Source of the DNA: Salinibaculum rarum
Lineage (GTDB): Archaea; Halobacteriota; Halobacteria; Halobacteriales; Haloarculaceae
Reading direction: 5' to 3'
Length of the DNA: 64,000 bases
Assembly: GCF_030505615.1 (NCBI RefSeq)
Contig: NZ_CP129992.1
Coordinates: 1,116,001 to 1,180,000 of the forward strand
Shown: positions 58,046-64,000 of the stretch, piece after piece
Position numbering within the stretch: position 1 is the stretch's first letter
How the letters are laid out: each line of letters begins with the position of its first letter
Translations under genes and position numbers: made by a program
The notes under the pieces: model-generated
Databases searched by the model: none
What the model was told of the DNA's origin: nothing
The model's input: only the letters and a program-made list of their open reading frames with translations

Positions 58046-58658
58046 GGCATCTTGGTACGGTCTCGTGGAGCCACGGGCCGGGCCGCTTACTGCGTGGTCT
58101 GCTGACTGCTGGCGGTGGCGGCTCTCCCGTTGCGCTGGTGCTGTGTGTTAACACGTTCTGCCTTCCAACATCCCAGGTCCTCGGCGGCGAGTTGCTTACC
58201 CGGTCCAGTGTGTCGGTGACCCTGGCGAAGTTTCCCCAACCTTCGACGACGGCCTTCGAAAAACAACGTTTAGTGCTAACGCGATACATGGTGACGTTGC
58301 TGTAGATTTAGCCGGGTCTCTCTGGTCTGCCGTCGCGACCGGGGAGCGGGTACGACTATTCTCACGAAAGCGGGCTGGGGCGAAGAACCCTCAGCTAGCG
58401 CTCCACTCTGGCGAGCAGTGCAACTCGGCGAAAGGGGTCGACTACAACGCTCCTGCTTTTTCCGTTGGGCAGATTCGGCTCTTGTCACTCGGTATTCGCT
58501 GTGCCAAATAGCTGGAATAAATCATATATCGCTATATCGAATACCTGGCGAAATTCGGTTGGCGTCGGTGTGAGCTGGTGCGCTGTCGCGGAGAACGCGG
58601 ACTCTGGCTGCTTATCGACGCTTCTGACGGCTTTCTTTGCGGAAGTGCAACCCCGAGT
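58046..58658. other. 613-bp region without a convincing gene
   Basis: With the IS removed, ATG 56890 would open a 46-codon frame (MPDFSADIALLMASWYGLVEPR...) that stops at 58150. Other frames show scattered hydrophobic stretches (PVALVLCVNTFCLPTSQVL) but no family. The region ends at the right arm of the inverted repeat (58514-58544), about 115 nt before the uvrC stop. It could be a decayed gene or the body of a small element. Confidence 0.5.
58514..58544 (-). repeat. Right arm of the 31-nt imperfect inverted repeat
   Basis: On the minus strand it reads GTATTCGATATAGCGATATA followed by TGATTTATTCC, matching the left arm at 56864-56894 (25/31). Without the IS and one copy of the duplication, the arms enclose a segment of about 0.56 kb. 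Confidence 0.55.
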
Positions 58659-60407
58659 TCACAGCTGGCTGTCGAGAGTCGACGCAGTCGACGGGCCGAC
58701 ACCGTCGATGGATTCGAGCTCTTCGCGGGAGGCGGCCCGGACACCGTCGACGGAGCCAAATCGCCGGAGAAGCCGCTTGCGTGTTGCCGGCCCGACGCCG
58801 TCGATGCCGTCCAGCGGTGTCGACACCTCGTCGCGGACTGTCTCGTGGTACTGGACTGCAAAGCGGTGGGCCTCGTCGCGCACGCGCTGGAGGAGATGTA
58901 AGTGCGCAGCGTCGTCGGGCCAGTCGAACTGCCCATCGGCGGTGACGACTCGCTCGTCCTCTTTGGCCAGCGCAATCGCCGGCACGTCCCACCCCTCTGC
59001 GTCGAGTGCATCCTGTGCCGCCTGTCGCTGGCCCTCACCGCCGTCTATCAACAGCAGGTCGGGGTCCGGTCGGTCGTCTTCGCCGGCGAGTGCACGCCGT
59101 GCCCGCCAGCCGACGAGCGCGTGCATGCTCGCGTAATCGTCGTTCTGGTCGTCGAGTTTCTTTCGGCGGTAGTCGGCCTTCTCCGGGTCGCCGTCGAGGA
59201 ACGTGACGTTGCTCCCTACCACGGCCTTGCCCTGGGCGTGGCTCACGTCGAACCCCTCGATGCGGCGGGCGCTGTCGATGCCGAGCGCGTCGGCCAGCGC
59301 TCGCGTGCCGTCGGGCTGGCGCTCGTCACGGCGGGCGTTCTTTATCGCGAGGTCCACGAGCGTCGCTTCGCGACCCGCACCCGGGACCCGGAGGTCGACG
59401 CCCGCACTCGCCAGCCAGTCGTCGACACCCTCGCCAGCGGGTCGTTCGGGACAGAGTACTGCGTCTGGCAACGCCCGTTCGGCGTAGTACTGCGTGATGA
59501 AGGCACCGAGTACCGTCGCCGGGTCGTCGGTGCCGTCCGGTGCGTCGAGTTCGTGGCGCTCTCGCTCGACGAGTTTCCCGCCGTCAGCGTGGAGTCGCGC
59601 GACCGTTGCGGTTTTTCCTTCGAGTGAGACACCGAGAACGTCGACGGCGTGCCCGCTGCTGTCGTGGTCGGTGACTGCCTCGCCGCCGCTGCCGTGAAAC
59701 GACTCGACGACGCCGAGTCGGTCGCGGAGGTTCGCCGCCCGCTCGAAGTTCTTGGCCTGTGCGGCGTCGTCCATCTCCCGCCGGAGCGGGTCTGCCAGGA
59801 TGCCGGTCTCGCCGCCGAAAAACCGCTCGACGGCAGTCACATCCTCGTCGTAGGACTCGCGGTCGATTTCGTTCGTACAGGGTGCCGTACAGAGGCCGAT
59901 GTCGTAGTCGATACAGGGCCGGTCGCGGTTGGCGTACTTGTGGTCCGAACAGCCGCGCAGTCCGTAGGTCTCCCGGAGTGCCTTTACCACCGTCTCGACG
60001 GCCCCTTTGTCGGTGAACGGACCGAAGACCGTCGCGCCCTCGTCGGGGTCTCTGGTGATTTCGATACGCGGGAACGGGTGGGCGGTGAGTTCGACGAGTG
60101 GGTAGGACTTGTCGTCTTTCAGGCGGACGTTGTACCGCGGTCGGTGGCGCTTGATGAGGTTCGCCTCCAGCAAGAGTGCCTGCGTCTCGGTGTCGGTGAC
60201 CGCAACGTCTACGTCGTCGGCGCGGGCGACCATCTGTCTGATACGCTCGCTCCTTGGGTCACTGTAGGACCGCACGCGGTCGCGCAGGTCGACTGCCTTC
60301 CCGACGTAGAGGACGCGCTCCTCTTTGCCCTCGTGGGAGAGAAACTGGTAGACGCCGGGCTCGCGGGGGAGGTCGTCAGCGACTGCTCGGACGGCGGCAG
60401 CGTCCAT
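58659..60407 (-). CDS. uvrC: UvrABC system protein C (excinuclease)
   Basis: The product is 582 residues. N-terminal GIY-YIG nuclease: [30 protein letters not shown] (Tyr and Gly-Lys). A UVR motif is [17 protein letters not shown] (~205-225). The RNase-H-like C-terminal nuclease has [19 protein letters not shown] (Asp) and [14 protein letters not shown]. Tandem HhH motifs [20 protein letters not shown] and [12 protein letters not shown] close it. It makes the 3' and 5' incisions with UvrB. Co-directional with the upstream membrane-protein gene (33 nt). Confidence 0.95.
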   Translation of the reverse strand: MDAAAVRAVADDLPREPGVYQFLSHEGKEERVLYVGKAVDLRDRVRSYSDPRSERIRQMVARADDVDVAVTDTETQALLLEANLIKRHRPRYNVRLKDDKSYPLVELTAHPFPRIEITRDPDEGATVFGPFTDKGAVETVVKALRETYGLRGCSDHKYANRDRPCIDYDIGLCTAPCTNEIDRESYDEDVTAVERFFGGETGILADPLRREMDDAAQAKNFERAANLRDRLGVVESFHGSGGEAVTDHDSSGHAVDVLGVSLEGKTATVARLHADGGKLVERERHELDAPDGTDDPATVLGAFITQYYAERALPDAVLCPERPAGEGVDDWLASAGVDLRVPGAGREATLVDLAIKNARRDERQPDGTRALADALGIDSARRIEGFDVSHAQGKAVVGSNVTFLDGDPEKADYRRKKLDDQNDDYASMHALVGWRARRALAGEDDRPDPDLLLIDGGEGQRQAAQDALDAEGWDVPAIALAKEDERVVTADGQFDWPDDAAHLHLLQRVRDEAHRFAVQYHETVRDEVSTPLDGIDGVGPATRKRLLRRFGSVDGVRAASREELESIDGVGPSTASTLDSQL

Positions 60408-60440
60408 CGGCGGCGTCTCGGTGCTCTGTGAGTATGAGAG

Positions 60441-61067
60441 TCACGACTCGCCGAGGGGGTCCTGTGGCGGTTCGGCGGCGTCTTCGTCGGCCGGCCTGGG
60501 TGCGATGAGTTGCTCCAGGCGGTCGGCGTAGTCGCTCGCGTCCTCGCTGGGACGTGGAACGTGAATGTCGTCCCCGCCGGCCACCTCGATGACGAGCGTC
60601 CGGTCGCGGGTCAGCCAGTAGACGCCGAAGAAGACGGCCGACAGAAAGACTGCGAGCGCGCCGAACACACGCAGCAGGTAATCGAGCTGCGAGATGACGC
60701 CCAGGAACCGCTGGAGGGTCCCCATGATGCCGCCAAAGCCGAGTTCCTGCGAGGACTGTCCACCCAGGTCGACGCCGCCGACGATGCTCCCGAAGTCGAC
60801 GACCAGTCCGACACCGACGAGGACGACACCGACCGCGAACGTCTTGATGGCGCGGCCGAGCAGGCCCTGCTCTGATTGGGCGCCCGTCGAGACGCCCGTG
60901 ACATTCGGCCGGTCGACCTGCTGGAACACCGGGCCGTCGCCGTCGGGGTCGAACGCGAGAACGCGGTGACTGGTGACGACCACGCTGCCCGTGTCGAAAT
61001 CGACCGACTCGACGACCGACTCCCCGCTGTAGAGCAGGTTGTCGACCCGATTTTGCCACCCCGACAT
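60441..61067 (-). CDS. Membrane protein with PH-like N-terminus
   Basis: The product is 208 residues. The N-terminal ~55 residues (LLYSGESVVESVDFDTGSVVVTSHRVLAFDPDG, part) look like a bacterial PH-type domain. Two hydrophobic helices lie at about 73-94 and 132-155, with a Gly-rich segment between. A short DDIHVPRPSEDASDYADRLEQLI tail follows. Similar proteins sense or organise membrane components, function unknown. Probably co-transcribed with uvrC. Confidence 0.75.
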   Translation of the reverse strand: MSGWQNRVDNLLYSGESVVESVDFDTGSVVVTSHRVLAFDPDGDGPVFQQVDRPNVTGVSTGAQSEQGLLGRAIKTFAVGVVLVGVGLVVDFGSIVGGVDLGGQSSQELGFGGIMGTLQRFLGVISQLDYLLRVFGALAVFLSAVFFGVYWLTRDRTLVIEVAGGDDIHVPRPSEDASDYADRLEQLIAPRPADEDAAEPPQDPLGES

Positions 61068-61168
61068 ACTCGCTCGTATGCCGCCATCCTATTTCAATGC
61101 CAGTGTGGCCCGCGCGCACTCCGATACGGTCTCGGTGGATACAACACGCCTGCTGTCGAAATGCGCGT

Positions 61169-64000
<2,832 letters not shown>

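Noticed and set aside
58276..58488. 70-codon minus-strand frame near the right inverted-repeat arm
   Set aside because: Basic, Arg/Ser/Pro-rich composition is unlike haloarchaeal proteins and no homology is recognised.

Overview
The window is a haloarchaeal (class Halobacteria) chromosome segment. The evidence is high G+C, very acidic proteins, leaderless or near-leaderless starts behind TATA boxes, and archaeal-type information genes: 20S proteasome PsmA/PsmB, L37Ae, RNA polymerase subunit P, Pcc1 of KEOPS, prefoldin beta, TruD, Pth2 and NcsA. FtsZ2 with its RHH regulators CdrL and CdrS points to the same group. The genus cannot be fixed from the sequence. Most of the window is ordinary, tightly packed chromosome with stop/start overlaps of 1 to 30 nt.

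Layout. 0-3.6 kb: small or unknown proteins, then a minus-strand operon dcd - thiR-like regulator - methyltransferase. 3.6-9.5 kb: pth2, psmA-psmB, truD, a DUF2103 protein, then L37Ae - rpoP - pcc1 - pfdB - DUF3194. 9.2-12.1 kb: secreted/membrane proteins, a bifunctional-nuclease-fold protein, a HAD protein, and two gene-free stretches rich in hairpins. 12.1-23.1 kb: citramalate/isopropylmalate synthase, DUF192, a chemotaxis transducer, GMP synthase subunit A, DUF2070, tRNA-Ser(CGA), thiC with a palindrome at its start, an acetoacetate-decarboxylase-like protein and an SDR. 23.2-30.2 kb: a seven-gene operon for a type IV-pilus-like system (PilB-like ATPase, PilC-like membrane protein, five small anchored pilin-like proteins). 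30.2-38.8 kb: a MinD-like ATPase and partner, then the late cobalamin pathway on the minus strand (HAD, cbiB, cobS, cobY, cobD, cbiZ, cobO, cbiP).

38.9-45.9 kb: a Tat lipoprotein PQQ-type sugar dehydrogenase, tRNA-Tyr(GTA) with two stray copies of its 3' end, cdrL - cdrS - ftsZ2 with palindromic candidate operators, and ncsA. 46.0-48.06 kb: a mobile patch with an IS630-type transposase, a probable passenger ORF, and two hairpins with identical CACCGT loops resembling the ends of IS200/IS605-derived elements. 48.1-56.8 kb: nucleoside deaminase, cysK, methyltransferase, endonuclease IV, lipoate-protein ligase, thioesterase, F420/flavin oxidoreductase, uvrB and an alpha/beta hydrolase. 56.86-58.54 kb: a gene-poor segment bracketed by a 31-nt imperfect inverted repeat and invaded by a complete 1113-bp IS5-type element with an 8-bp target duplication. 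58.7-64 kb: uvrC, membrane and small proteins, NAD-dependent DNA ligase, and a truncated cysteine-containing protein.

How it works together. ThiR probably controls thiC through the palindrome at the thiC start. CdrL/CdrS probably bind the GTAAGAC sites around their own genes and so set FtsZ2 levels. The cob cluster converts corrinoids to adenosylcobalamin, with salvage through CbiZ. UvrB, UvrC, endonuclease IV and NAD ligase form a bacterial-flavoured DNA-repair neighbourhood.
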